Of a stretch of DNA of 64,000 nt, positions 1 to 13,138 are shown piece by piece. The notes under the pieces are model-generated. The model saw only the letters and a list, made by a program, of their open reading frames with translations. It had not been told where the DNA came from and ran no database searches. Origin of the DNA: Paramecium sonneborni (taxonomy: Eukaryota > Ciliophora > Oligohymenophorea > Peniculida > Parameciidae); assembly GCA_905182985.1 (NCBI GenBank), contig CAJJDN010000021.1, positions 466,802-530,801 on the forward strand, written 5' to 3'. A program made the position numbers and the translations under genes. Numbering within the stretch: the stretch's first letter is position 1; each line of letters opens with the position of its first letter.

Positions 1-210
1 AAGAAACTTTAAAAAATTCATTTATAATTATTCCTATCTAAAATTCTTAAATAACTTAAATAAATAGATAAACATATCTAATTTTATACTTTTCAATAAG
101 AATATTCAAATGTATAATTATATATACATATATATACTTGAAATCAAAACTAAAAGGATAAAGAATTTCCTACTTATTTGTCTAACTGTTAAAAGAAATC
201 TATATAATTA

Positions 211-1376
211 TCAACTTATTTCTATACTTTTTAGTTCATTATTTGGATTAAAAAGTGAGAATGTACTAGATGATGATGATTATGATGCTGATTCTTGTTT
301 TCCAAATAATCTTTATGCTATCTAACTTTTCATAAATGGAGAATTTAAAAATGATGATGCGATTTCATCAAGATTAAATACTTTCCTTTCTGTTATATTA
401 TTTAAATCTAAAGTCTATTATTATTATTATATTTTAGCACTTGATACTTAACCACTTCCAAAATGAGTTGAATGACAAGGCTGAAATAATTTATTTTATG
501 GAGTATTATTAAATGGATTTAAAGAACTATTTGCTATATTTATTGTTTATTCTTCTTCTTTCTAACTATTATTAGATTTATATTATTCCTTATCATATTG
601 AATTTAAGATTTGATTTTTGATTTTACTTATCTCAAATGTTTTGGTACTCCTCCAACACTTACAGGAGTCTTATTCTCTTTACATATACTCTTTTTCTTC
701 TCTCCTTTAAATTTTGGAGAATTTCTATTATGTACACTATCAAATTAACTTGAATGATGAGATGATCGTTAAGTAACTTATCTTGTACTATTCTCACGTT
801 ATGATAAAGGATTTATCTCTGTTTATGAATTATTTCTCGGTAAATACTTTGGAATTATAGGTTGTTAATCAATTGTTTACTTTCGTTATCCATAATGTTA
901 AGATTCATTGTTAATTACTTAATGATTATTATCACTATACTAATTCCATAATATTGATTTGCTAAATAATTTACTTAAATATTACATTTCTGAATCATCT
1001 AAGTGATGTTTAAAAGGTACTACCTTTTTAACATTTTATTATAATGGAATTTATTCAGTGATTTTTGGTGTTACTTTAGGAGGCATTAATTTAGGTTGAC
1101 TATGATATTTAATCTATTATTCTGGTTAAATATGTTTCTCTAAAGAGAGAACTTTATTTCTTAAATTTTTTAATTCTTAATGAATAGACTTTTCCTTAAA
1201 TGAATCTAAATCAAAAATCAAAAATTACTCGCTAATAATTTGATTGCTTCTTGATTTATATCTTCTAATTTTTGTTTAACAAATCCTATACCAAGAATGA
1301 GTAAGTATTTAATTAATTTATCATTCTTGATTAGTTTGTATTCATCTACAAATTTATTGAAGTGTTTCAATTCCAT
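211..1376 (-). CDS. Gln/Ser/Asn-rich hypothetical protein
   Basis: I do not recognise this protein. Exon 1 begins MELKHFNKFVDEY; a 23-nt intron (1206-1228, GTAATT...TTTAG) is followed by one long exon ending in TGA at 211-213. Removing the intron gives exactly 381 codons (380 aa). The first 80 residues are charged and helix-forming (coiled-coil-like around LRNKVLSLEKHI). The rest is low-complexity, rich in Q, S and N, with a Gln run and a terminal Ser run near FLNSPFMKSQIAQRLFGKQ. It looks like a disordered regulatory or scaffold protein. It starts 27 bp from the divergent FAM135-like gene, so the two promoters must overlap. The plus strand here also reads as an apparently good ORF, but only if TGA is decoded, and I treat that as a shadow. 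Confidence 0.65.
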
Positions 1377-1403
1377 TTTTATTTTTAACAGTTAATTTAT
1401 TAA

Positions 1404-3482
1404 ATGCTAAGGGCAACATATGAACATATTATTCATGTAGAGTCATTTAAAAACATAGATCTCTTTAATCAAGGACTTTATTACTTAAGATTTATGATAA
1501 AATCAAATGGAGAGTAAGCAACTCCTTATAATTATTTTGAAACCAATAATAATAATAAGAAAAAGGAATCTTGGCAACCAAGTTAAATAGATGAATAATA
1601 TTTTTAAACAAGAACATTCATGATAAGATTTCAAGAAGAAGAAGTAGAAATAGATGAAAGTTGTATTTTTAAAATAGAAGTATCAGCATCACCACATTAT
1701 GAACATGAATTCAAAATAATATGTGAATTAATGTGTGCAGATTTAGCCAAAATTGGTGGTCCTCCAAATGAAGAATCATTATTTAAATGTGTAGCTACAT
1801 ATTAAGGAAGAATTTGTAATTCTTTTAAAGGTGTACATGAATATGTTCCAATAATGTTTGATAACAATCATTTTTGTTAAGTTCATTGCACTATTAATTC
1901 TAATCTCTAAGATTTTAAATTTCGTTTAAGTGAATTTCAAAAAGCTAATAGTTCTAAAATATCAATTCAACCTAAGACTTTTACAGAATTCTTACATAAA
2001 CACACTAATAAATTTACTAAAAGTTAAGAATTTTTCGATTACTATATTGGATAATTAAGATTAACAAGTGAATCACTTTAATAATAAGTTGCTAAACTTT
2101 GTGGTTAATTAAAATTATACGATGAGTTATCAAAATTACCAACTATACCTAAATTCTCTTATATTTAATATTAAGAATCCTCTATTATTAAAGAAAATAT
2201 TCATACTAAAGATAATATTCTTATATCAGATGTTTTAAATTTAAAAAATATTAGAGATCAAAATTTATTGTCTACTTTAATAGAAAATGATATTAATTAA
2301 TATTCATCAGTATTATTTGAACTATAAAACCTGCTTATAAATATCATATAAAATAATTCAAAGTAATATCGAGTGTTATTATAATAAGATTATTAAGTAA
2401 AAATTAAAGATAAATGGGGAGAAACTTATTTTAGAGAAATCATTAAATGTAATTCTTTTTCAAATGGAACTTTATGTCAAAAATAACATTAAGAAGTAAG
2501 TGATTAAATAAGAAGAAAACCAATAATTATGGAATAGTAATTGGATATAATTGATGAGAATCTCTTCTCAGATTAAAAATAAGCTACAGTATTATTTGAA
2601 GAAATCTATTAAATTAATTAAGCTTTAAATCAATAAGAAAAAATATTACATTTAATCGTTTTAGTACATGGATTTTAAGGAAATTCTTTAGATATGAGAT
2701 TAATTAAGAATAATCTTTAATTATAATATCCAAATCATCATTATTTAATGAGTAGAGCAAATGAAGATTTGACTGATGGTAATCTCTCAGATATGGGTTA
2801 GAATTTGGCTTAAGAAGTTAAATAATATATAATAGATTGGATTAAAAATAATCCTTTTCGTATTAGTTTTATAGGTCATTCAATGGGAGGTGTTATTGTT
2901 AGAGCTGCTTTACCACATTTAAATGAATTTAAAGTTAATATGAATACTTATATCTCATTATCTAGTCCTCATTTAGGATATGGTTACAATAACAGTTTAC
3001 TTATTGATGCTGGATTATGGTTTCTTAAAAGAATGAGAAAATCAGTCTCATTATAGCAATTAGCCATGACTGATGCTGAATAAATAGAAAATACATTCCT
3101 ATATTAATTGTCAAGATAGGAAGGCCTAAATTGGTTTTAGAATATCTTATTTGTCAGTTCAGCATAAGATTCATATGTGCCATTTGAAAGTGCCAGAATT
3201 TCTAAAAATTTTGAAAGAAGCGATTAAGTATCTTTATTTAATAATTATTAAGAACTCTAGAAAATATGAAAAAATGGTTGATAATATTTTTAAAGGAATG
3301 AGAGCAACTTAAGTTAGAAGATTAGATGTTAATTTTGTTTTGAATGAGTAATTATATTTATTATATTAATTAGAAATCGAACAATTGACAATATGATTGG
3401 AAGATCTGCTCATATCATGTTTTTAGAGAATCAATAATTATTAAGAATGTTGGTAACTTGTGTAGATGATGTATTTAATTGA
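1404..3482 (+). CDS. FAM135-family alpha/beta-hydrolase (DUF676-type lipase)
   Basis: 675 aa after removal of two introns (3228-3252, 25 nt, ends AAG; 3348-3373, 26 nt, ends TAG). The N-terminal part (VESFKNIDLFNQGLYYLRF) matches the FAM135 N-terminal domain. The C-terminal third is a serine hydrolase with LIVLVHGFQGNS (oxyanion region) and nucleophile elbow GHSMGG, Ser at about residue 493. SSAQDSYVPF carries the likely acid. The end (IGRSAHIMFLE) matches the conserved C-terminal IGRAAHI block with the likely catalytic His. The family is predicted to hydrolyse a lipid or ester; the substrate is unknown. The AAG intron is supported because it restores both reading frame and the family spacing between ARI and the next conserved helix. 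The ATG at 1404 is the first in frame before homology begins. Confidence 0.9.
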
Positions 3483-4105
3483 CTTTTTATCTTTTATTTA
3501 TTATTAATTACTAAATAATTTATTAAAAATCAGTGAATCATATAGAAATTTTTATACAAAACAATTCTCATTAAAAGATAATTAATCCTTATTATTTTCT
3601 AATATTATAAGTTATTATACTTTACAATTAATCATATACTATATTTGTAGGCTAAAAAAACGAAAAAATAAAGAATTTTGTAAATAAGTTTTAACTATAT
3701 TATTAACATATCCTATTTGTAAGAAAGCTGAGATTCTTATAATCAAAATTAGACAGAGATTGCTTACCTAAGTAGAAAATCATAAATTTCAACAGATTCA
3801 ATTCTCATATTATATATGATTTTGGATTTTACATTTTGGTACTAAAGATTTTAATTATAAATATACAAGATTAAATCTAGTATCATGTTCTATAATTTAT
3901 AAGCATTAGGTCTTATTAATTGAATTAAATTTGAATAATTAATATTATATTCAATTTTATTATTTAGATTTAAATGAATTAGATATCTGATTCTATGGAT
4001 GTAAATGTTATAGATATTATAATAGAATATTTTAGGATAATTTTATTAATTGTTATTTAGGTATGGTAATTTAATTGATAAAATTAATAATAATAATTGA
4101 TATAA
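3483..4105. other. intergenic, no supported gene
   Basis: AT-rich stretch between the FAM135-like stop and the phosphatidylserine synthase start. It contains a short ATG ORF near 3974 and an open minus frame of about 100 codons. Neither shows recognisable motifs, and TGA-free frames of this size are common when TGA is the only stop. Presumably 3' and 5' untranslated and promoter sequence. Confidence 0.5.
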
Positions 4106-5176
4106 ATGAAATATTAGGAATAAATTTTATTTTTGATTAGTGGTAGTACATTAATCTATTTTGCATATGAAAATGATTATGATAATATAAAGAATAGATA
4201 CAGAGGAGTAATTGGAAGCATATTATTTATATGTATGATGGGTTCATTAAGATCATATGATGGCCCAATAAAACGGTTTTAGGGATATTGGAGATTTATG
4301 TTTTGGTTAGGAGTCTGTTATAATGCTTTTCTAATATTTATAATATTTTAGAATGAGAATGAAGCAAGATAATTAATGAAATTGGGTGATAATAGTTTAG
4401 GGAAATCAGTAACAAAAGATATGCATACTTATGATGATAATTGTGAATTTGTATTAGTTAATATAGTGGATAATTTAGATCATTATTTTTTATTGCATTG
4501 TTTGAATTGGTTTTTGTTGTCATTTTTATTAAGAGATGCATGGTTATTAAATTTCTGGTAATTATTTGATGAGATAATTGAATTATCTTGGTAACATATT
4601 TTACCTCATTTTAGAGAATGTTGGTGGGATCATGTATTTTTAGATGTATTAATAGGTAATACCTTATTTATATTTTTGGGATTATGGGTAAGTAAGAAAT
4701 TGGGAATAGAATAATTTGATTGGTTAGGTAGAAAAAATAAATCATTTACATAATGGTTAGTTTGGCATGATTATAAATATTTTGGAGCAACATTTGGTAC
4801 TTGGTTAGCAGTAACTATTAATTTTTTAACTGGATTTTTCTTAATGAATTAATTATGGGTTCCTCCTAAATGTTGGATGGTATCATATAGATTATTTGTT
4901 TGGTTTGGAATGGGAGTACTTAGTTGGTAAGAATAATGGAATGATTTAAAAGGAAATTAAGAATAATCAGGATAATGTCGATATTTAGTTGTATGGACTC
5001 TTTTTGCAGAAATATTTATCAGTATTAAATTTTTAAAAAATGCTGGTAATATATAATATGTTGATACACCATATTATATATCTATAACATGGATTACAAC
5101 CATTATTATCAGTTTTCTAGTTTATTTAATAATGAGAATCAAAAATTAAAGAATATTAAAAGTTAAAGCTTTGTGA
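4106..5176 (+). CDS. phosphatidylserine synthase (PTDSS-type)
   Basis: 356 aa, intronless. A base-exchange enzyme of the ER membrane that swaps serine for the headgroup of phosphatidylcholine or phosphatidylethanolamine. The sequence matches the PSS family along its length: an N-terminal TM segment followed by [46 protein letters not shown], and the diagnostic [22 protein letters not shown] block, then several further TM helices. About eight hydrophobic segments are visible. Trp is always TGG, which confirms that TGA is a stop in this genome. The start at 4106 is the first ATG in frame; an upstream ATG at about 3974 would need an intron of about 57 nt, far above the size seen here. Confidence 0.93.
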
Positions 5177-5215
5177 GTATTAATTATAAAAAATAATTTA
5201 TATAAATAATTATAA

Positions 5216-6911
5216 ATGGATTATTGTATAAGAAAGACAGAAATGACAGATAATAAAGAAGATGATGGTTACTATCCATAATAAATTATTAGTTACATTT
5301 GCTAGTTATGAATGGGAAAATATTAAAGCAACTACTGCATCATAATTACCTACTTGTCGTAATTGCCACACTGCTACAACATTCAAACACTATATGATAA
5401 TATTTGGAGGCAAGGAAGGAGAAGGAAGAAAGAAGTTTTGTAATGATATTCATATTTTAGATTTAAAAAGATTAAAGTAATCTATTATTTCTTAAAATTT
5501 AGTTGGACATCCTAAATTAAAATTAATGGATCAATACCAGATGTAAGAATGGGACATAGTGCCTAAAATTATTAAGATAAGATTATTTACTATGGAGGAT
5601 GGAATGGTTATACAGTATTAGATGATATTATAATGATGACACCAAGCGAATAAATGAATATTGTTATAATAGATTGGTAATAATTAAAATCTGAAAATAC
5701 TCCTCCTAAAAGACAATTTCATACAGCTAATATATGTGGTGATTTTATGTATATTTTTGGTGGAGGAGATGGTAAAATGTGGTTGAGTGATCTTTATAAA
5801 TTTGATCTTCTTAAATGTTATTGGACTTAAGTAGAAACAACAGGATAGAAACCTTAAGGTAGATTATAACATAGTTCAGTGATATATGATCATAAAATTT
5901 ATATATTTGGTGGTGAACCTGATCGATCTCATTAATTAAATGACTTATATTAATTAGATATTGAAAATAATGTATGGACAAGGTTATAACCAAAAGGAAG
6001 TACACCATCTCCAAGAGTAAGTGCGTCAGCTGTAATGATGAATAATAAAATTTATTTATTTGGAGGATATGATGGATAACAATGGAGAAATGATGTATTT
6101 ATGTACAACATTACAGAAAATCAATGGGAATATATTGTAATTAATAATTAAGATAATTAATCAAATTTTCGTGGATAAACTAAAGAGAATACTTCATAAT
6201 AATCATTACCTCCAAGACCTAGATGTAGACATTCGGCTATTGCATATAAAAATACCATAGTTATCTTTGGAGGGAATGATAGTGAAAAATCATATAATGA
6301 TGTTTTCATGCTGAAATAATAATCAATTATTAAATTAGCTGATTCAACATTAAAATAAGATTTTTCAAGCATTCTATTTTCTCCTATTTTAAGTGATATA
6401 ATATTCTTTATCGATAATCAAGAAATTCATGCTCATAAGATTATTTTAGCATCACGTTGTGAATATTTTAAGACTCTCTTTTTAAATGAATAATTTAATT
6501 TAAGTGATAAATTATCTATTACTGATACAACTATCAATGTTTTTAAAGGTAATTCTCATATAAATATTTTATTTAGCTACTTTATAGTATATTTATACTG
6601 ATGAAGTGTTTATTGATTCTTATATTGTTTATGATTTATTAGCATTGGCTGATAAATATATGTTATAAAGACTTAAAAATATGTGTGAAGATCATTTAGT
6701 AATTATTTAAATATCATTTATTTAGATTAAAAATATTTCACTAAAAAATGTAATCGATGTAGTTAATTTGGCTGATAAATTCTCTGCTCAAGAATTAAAA
6801 GCTAATGCTATGATCTTTTTATTAGATAATAAATAAAAGATACTTAATACCCAAGATATAAATATGTTATCTAAAGAGATATTAATAGAATTGTTGAAAT
6901 TTACTAAATGA
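5216..6911 (+). CDS. kelch-repeat protein with C-terminal BTB/BACK
   Basis: 529 aa after removing four introns (5268-5292, 5477-5502, 6549-6576, 6699-6725). The N-terminal half holds at least five kelch blades with the GG doublet (IIFGG, IYYGG, YIFGG, IYIFGG, IYLFGG, IVIFGG), each preceded by R.xHSA-type turns. The C-terminal part is a BTB fold (DIIFFIDNQEIHAHKIILASRC; ADKYMLQRLK) followed by a BACK-like helix region (VVNLADKFSAQELK). Kelch before BTB is the LZTR1-like order common in protists. Such proteins are usually substrate adaptors of cullin-3 ubiquitin ligases; that role is inferred. The last intron is 27 nt and would read through in frame if retained (adding nine residues), so it is the least certain. 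Confidence 0.9.
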
Positions 6912-6922
6912 ATATATTATAA

Positions 6923-7451
6923 TCATATAACTATCAAGTAGTTTATCATCATAGCCAAAATCATTAGTTAAGGAATGAATAACCATTTCATTCTTAACTT
7001 TGCCACTATAACAATTGTACTTATCAAATAAAGGATTACCATTACTAATAAAAATATATTATCACCACCATTTAATATATTTATTATTGCTACTGATGAT
7101 AATAAGAAATGAACATTAATCAAATAATTTACTTTTGGTCTTATTATTTATGCTATTGATTAATTCTTAAATTACTCATTTCAATTACATACCTCATTTT
7201 ATTGTTATTATTATGGAATATCTTCTTCACTTTTACATTACTATTACTCTTCAGCCTCTAAAAATTACATCATTCTCACCTTCAATAACAAATTAATTTC
7301 TTGGCAAATTCTATGATTTATAGCTATTCATTCTAATCTTTTTATTCTAATGTACATTCTCTTTCCATCTAAATTTTGACAATACTGCATAACCAAATAA
7401 AACCAAACTACTCATTAACCAAAAGAATTCAATAATCTGTCCTGCAATCAT
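6923..7451 (-). CDS. small multi-pass membrane protein
   Basis: 159 aa, not recognised. Introns 7258-7279 (22 nt, TAG) and 7166-7192 (27 nt, ends AAG, contains an in-frame TGA) give a phase-consistent protein. Seen: an N-terminal TM helix (IIEFFWLMSSLVLFGYAVL), a basic stretch, a Gln-rich linker (EEQQQCKSEEDIPQQQQQ) and three C-terminal hydrophobic segments. The frame stays open for about 35 codons upstream of the chosen ATG, without another ATG, so the N-terminus could be longer through an unseen exon. It converges tail-to-tail with the kelch gene (11 bp between stops). Confidence 0.6.
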
Positions 7452-8008
7452 TATATTTAATTAACGAATGAATAAATCACAAACTCTAAAATAACTAGTA
7501 TTAACATATATTCTTTTCTAACTTACAATCATAATACTAAACTTATCTATTCATTTCTCAGCATACTATATTCATTTTATAATTTTAAAAAATTTTTTGA
7601 TTTTATAAGTACTGAGCTTTGATGTTTTTTCTCCATTATATTAATATAGTATTTTTTTAAATCCCTAATATTCTAAAATTACTATTATTTTGAGTATTTT
7701 TTTAGAAAGAAAATTAAAGAAGTTTTCAAGATAATAAAAGAATGTATTGACAATCAGAAGTTGAAGAAATTAAAGAAAAAATAACAGAAAAGCTCATTTA
7801 TTGTTTAAATTTTTTCATAACGAATTTGCTTTTGACCTCTTTCTATTTTATACATTAAAAAATGAAAATAAAACTAGTAAATAACAATAAAAAGAAGGCT
7901 TTGTATTTAATAAAAATGGGTGCTTGTTGAAGAATAAATTAATTTGTTGGACTTTTAATTTTCTTTAATATTGATTGATATAATCTATATAAATTTAATT
8001 TATTTTAA
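7452..8008. other. intergenic, weak small ORFs only
   Basis: About 560 bp. A Lys-rich 45-codon frame (about 7700-7850) and a four-codon ATG reading MGAC at about 7917, echoing the MGLAC start of the next gene, are visible. Neither is convincing. No other structure seen. Confidence 0.4.
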
Positions 8009-8389
8009 ATGGGACTGGCTTGTTCTTCCAGCAATCATAAGCCACAAAATTAGAAAATAAACGAAATCAAATTACCAATTATGATTGCAGAGAATTTCAT
8101 TCATATCATAGGACAGTTAGAATTATCTAACGATATCCCTGATGATCTTCGTTATAATTTAAATCAATTAATTATACTGAGGAGCAAATTGGCACATTGT
8201 ATCGCTCGTCTACAGAAACGATACTCTCATTATCACTTTAAAGAATTAGAAAATGAGCTTGCCAATTTGATTCATTTTGTGGACATTGTGCTTTAAGATT
8301 TTTAGCTAGAAGTGTATTTTCCATTAGTATACTCATACTTGATAGAATAATTAGAGATACACAAATAAAATTTGAAATACGAAGTATGA
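8009..8389 (+). CDS. small protein with N-terminal myristoylation/palmitoylation signal
   Basis: 126 aa, intronless. Begins MGLACSSSNHK: Gly2 with Ser at position 6-7 fits N-myristoylation and Cys5 fits palmitoylation, so it is probably membrane-tethered. The rest is an alpha-helical, Leu-rich domain (DDLRYNLNQLIILRSKLAHCIARLQK) of no family I recognise. The ATG at 8009 is preferred over the in-frame ATG at 8081 because it supplies the lipidation motif. Expression and function unknown. Confidence 0.65.
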
Positions 8390-8868
8390 ATATGAGAGTG
8401 ACAATATTAAATTAAATTTATAAATTTAAAATAATAATTATACATTATTTTACTTATCTTAGACTGCCTAATAACTTCTTTAACAATACTAATAATAATA
8501 ATATTATGTTGTGTGTATTGAGAATCTGTTTCCAGAATTCAATTAAATGTTTTTTTTTTCAAATTAAATATTTATTTAAACACTTTTTTGTTATATATTT
8601 TCACATACTAATTGTGATAATCACTTAAAATTATATGTAAAAATCTCATTTCAAAATTAAAATTTTTGAGATTTGAACTAAGTTTTGAAAATTTTTATAG
8701 TTATGATAGTAAATTATTTTTAAATGAAGATTTTTTAGAAATAATTTCTTTTTTTGTTAAATATAGGAATAATATAATGAATTCTGCAATTTTAACATAT
8801 TTATATGGTCATGCATAATTTTGAATTGCAATATAAATTTTTTTGATTAATATAATAAATGTAATAAA
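8390..8868. other. intergenic, no gene seen
   Basis: AT-rich, with a poly-T run near 8550. This is 3' flank of two convergent genes. Nothing further recognised. Confidence 0.5.
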
Positions 8869-9429
8869 TCACAAATTGTTATTGCTTTCTAAATAATTAT
8901 GTTCAACTTTTTTAGAACGTTGAGCCTATTTTTCTTTTCTAGCAATTTTTCTAAAGTAGGGATCTTCTTAAAAGGATTTCAATTTGAAATTTAATGCAGC
9001 AGAATTAATACTATATTTAATAAAAGTTGGAGGAGGTCCATCAAATGAGACTTTTCCTACAAAACTATCACATCCAGCACAACATAAATCTCTTTCTTCC
9101 TAAAATATTAATATTAATAGTTATGATTACTTTAATAGTAGATTCCTCTAATTTAACGCTATTTGGGATGTGATTCCAGAATTATGCATATCCTGTAGTT
9201 GATTTATATTTAGTATCAAATGAAAATAATTGATTATCACAATGTCTACAGTGATAAGTACCAACTTCTTGATTCTGATGAAATAAGTTATTAAATTTAC
9301 AAACCAATATTCTCCTGTATAAGGTCTTTCCATTCCTTTTCCAGCAGCAATCCAATATTGATGAGGAGTAAGTGCTAAACGATCCACTTTGATTAATTTG
9401 CTGAATGCCTAGTAATATAGCCGCATCAT
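8869..9429 (-). CDS. MsrB-like (SelR) domain protein, catalytic Cys replaced
   Basis: 167 aa after removing introns 9275-9300 (26 nt, CAG) and 9100-9130 (31 nt, TAG). The fold matches methionine-R-sulfoxide reductase B: LTPHQYWIAAGKGMERPYTGEYW, zinc ligands in HCRHCDNQLF and CCAGCDSF, then FDGPPPT and the C-terminal YSINSAALNF. In active MsrB the last block reads R-[YF]-C-[IV]-N-S with the nucleophilic Cys (or Sec); here that position is Ser (codon AGT). The GWPSF motif is replaced by GYAQF, and the GH[VI]F His by Lys. The protein therefore probably keeps the zinc-bound fold without classical reductase chemistry. Start chosen at the first of two adjacent ATGs; a mitochondrial or secretory signal is not obvious. 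Confidence 0.85.
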
Positions 9430-9497
9430 AATTAAATAAATTAAATTAATATAAATTATAGGAATGTTAAAAATCAAACTTTTTTTTTAATCTTTTC

Positions 9498-10304
9498 TCA
9501 ATGTGATGTATTAAAATTAGAGTGATTACAACAATCAAAACACTTACAGTTTTGAGTGCAATTTAGATTTCTTAAAAAGCATTCGCAATATCTTTTTCTA
9601 CATTTAGATTTAGTGCAAGAACATCCATATATAACATCTAATTTGAATAGAGTATCTCTTGGAATCTTTCTATTTCTATAACATTTTTGATTCACATATT
9701 CAATAGCTTTGCTTCTTTCTTATATATTAAATTAATTATTCTAACATTCTTCTGAACACTGACATTCAGGTAAACACAGTCTTCCACTATGAAAACAACG
9801 ACAATATCTTTTGAGACATCCACTATTCTTGCAATTACAAGGTTATTAAGTATTTTCACTGAACTTATTTGAATTTTTCTTTTAAAATTTAAATGCTTGT
9901 GTTTCTTAAGTCTTTTATTTTTAAAGCCTATTAACACATTCTAATTGTTTATCAACATGCTATTAACAATTTTAATTATTCTAGCATTAGATTATTTGGT
10001 TGGATAATTTTTAATCATGAGTTTAGTCATGTTTTTCATTTTCTTAACTCAATGTTCTACTTGATTTAAGAATAAAAGATTCTTAATCAAATTAATCAAG
10101 GTAAGAGATCTGTCTACTTAGAAATGGTTGATTGTTTTCTTATGAATAGATGTCAGAGAGGATTTAAGGAGATTTGATGAAATCTTAGAATTAATAATTA
10201 TTGATTGCTTAAAGTAATCTAGGTGAATCCATTAACATATGATTTTAAGGGCTATTACTTTATCTAAATGAAGATTATTTAAATTGCCATTTCTCATTAG
10301 ACAT
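9498..10304 (-). CDS. CXC-domain (tesmin/LIN54/TSO1-like) DNA-binding protein
   Basis: 268 aa, intronless. A Gln/Asn/Ser-rich N-terminal half is followed by two cysteine-rich CXC repeats. The first starts near residue 157 ([16 protein letters not shown]) and the second near 228 ([16 protein letters not shown]). They are joined by the conserved spacer [11 protein letters not shown] that corresponds to ERxxAI in LIN54. Each repeat binds zinc and carries the Tyr that inserts in the DNA minor groove in this family (KRYC). Expected role: sequence-specific transcription factor, possibly in DREAM/MuvB-like cell-cycle or meiotic control; the target is not visible. TGA stop at 9498-9500. Confidence 0.9.
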
Positions 10305-10408
10305 TATTCTTATATTAATATTAATATTAATAATTAATAATTAATTAATGGACCATTAAAATAATTATACAAAGCAAAAGGATTTTGCTGGTATCTTGTG
10401 CTCGTAAT

Positions 10409-12142
<1,734 letters not shown>

Positions 12143-12324
12143 TATATACATATTTAGATATTAAATTATAGCAACCAAATATCCTATTATTAATATATTT
12201 AAGAGATTTTTTGTCATTATTAAAAAATTATTAAAACATCAATTATTGTTCAATATTAAAATAATTATTGTAATCTATATTACATTATAGTGTCTAAAAA
12301 TATTTATCAATAATTAAATAATTT

Positions 12325-13058
12325 ATGGGAAATTGTTTTAAAGAATATAATTATCGGTCTTCTCTATCTGATTGTTCAAGAAAAGAAATATTTGAACCAG
12401 ACCTTAATGATTAAAAACCATGTCATAAAAGAATAAAGTCACGATTGTTAAGCTAAGTTGAGAATATTATTATAAAAGAAGACCCAGAAATTGAGTAAGA
12501 TCAATATGCATCTGATGAGCTAAATTCATAATTTTAGATTGAACATAGTTCAACTATTAATTTTACTAGGTTGCCACAAGGTATTAAGATGGAAAAACAT
12601 CACTAAATAAAATTATTTAATTTACACACTTAAAGATATTTACATTCTCATGCCATCAAACATGAACATAATAAATCTAATGAAGTAAGTACTTGCAATA
12701 ATTGTAATTATGAATATGATTGGTGGTAAATTATATGGATTAACAATAAAACATATATTTATCATCCAATTACTCAATGTTATTTAAAATGTTTGCAAAT
12801 TGTAAATGACATAGGAGAAGTTGGTTGCTTACAAAATGATATGGATGAATGGGAAATCCTTGGAGATGATGAAGAAATTAAATAATATTCAATTATTAGT
12901 ATTTTTATTATTCTTATATATTAGAACTTAAACACCTATGTACTGGACTTTATTTGCATACATAACCTTACTAAAGTAAGATTGAAAATCAACATATTGT
13001 ATCTGTCTGTAAATCAGAAGTAGCAAATGCTTTATGGAGAATTACAGATATGCAATGA
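12325..13058 (+). CDS. MIR-domain-like protein with N-myristoylation signal
   Basis: 235 aa after removing intron 12899-12924 (26 nt). Starts MGNCFKEYN, a good myristoylation/palmitoylation context. Two stretches resemble MIR motifs (beta-trefoil repeats found in mannosyltransferases and IP3/ryanodine receptors): IKLFNLHTQRYLHSH near residue 100, and IIKLKHLCTGLYLHTQP after the intron, followed by VANALWRI. Between them is DEWEILGDDEE. No catalytic domain is attached. Probably a membrane-tethered binding protein; the ligand is unknown. Confidence 0.6.
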
Positions 13059-13138
13059 TTTGTTATTCATGTATTTATTTTGCTATTCATTTTTGGTTTT
13101 GACTTAAATGTGTTTCCAATAATGCCTTCGCCTAATTC

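Noticed and set aside
110..1300. Plus-strand ORF that reads like a membrane protein if TGA is Trp and TAA is Gln, suggesting a foreign or recoded gene
   Set aside because: The minus strand gives a better, phase-consistent 380-aa protein with ordinary code and one 23-nt intron. The plus frame has Trp only as TGA and Gln mostly as TAA, as expected of a shadow, and any frame is open once all stops are decoded.
3483..3850. Minus-strand frame of about 100 codons after a possible 32-nt intron
   Set aside because: No motif, biased composition, and it runs on as antisense of the FAM135-like gene.
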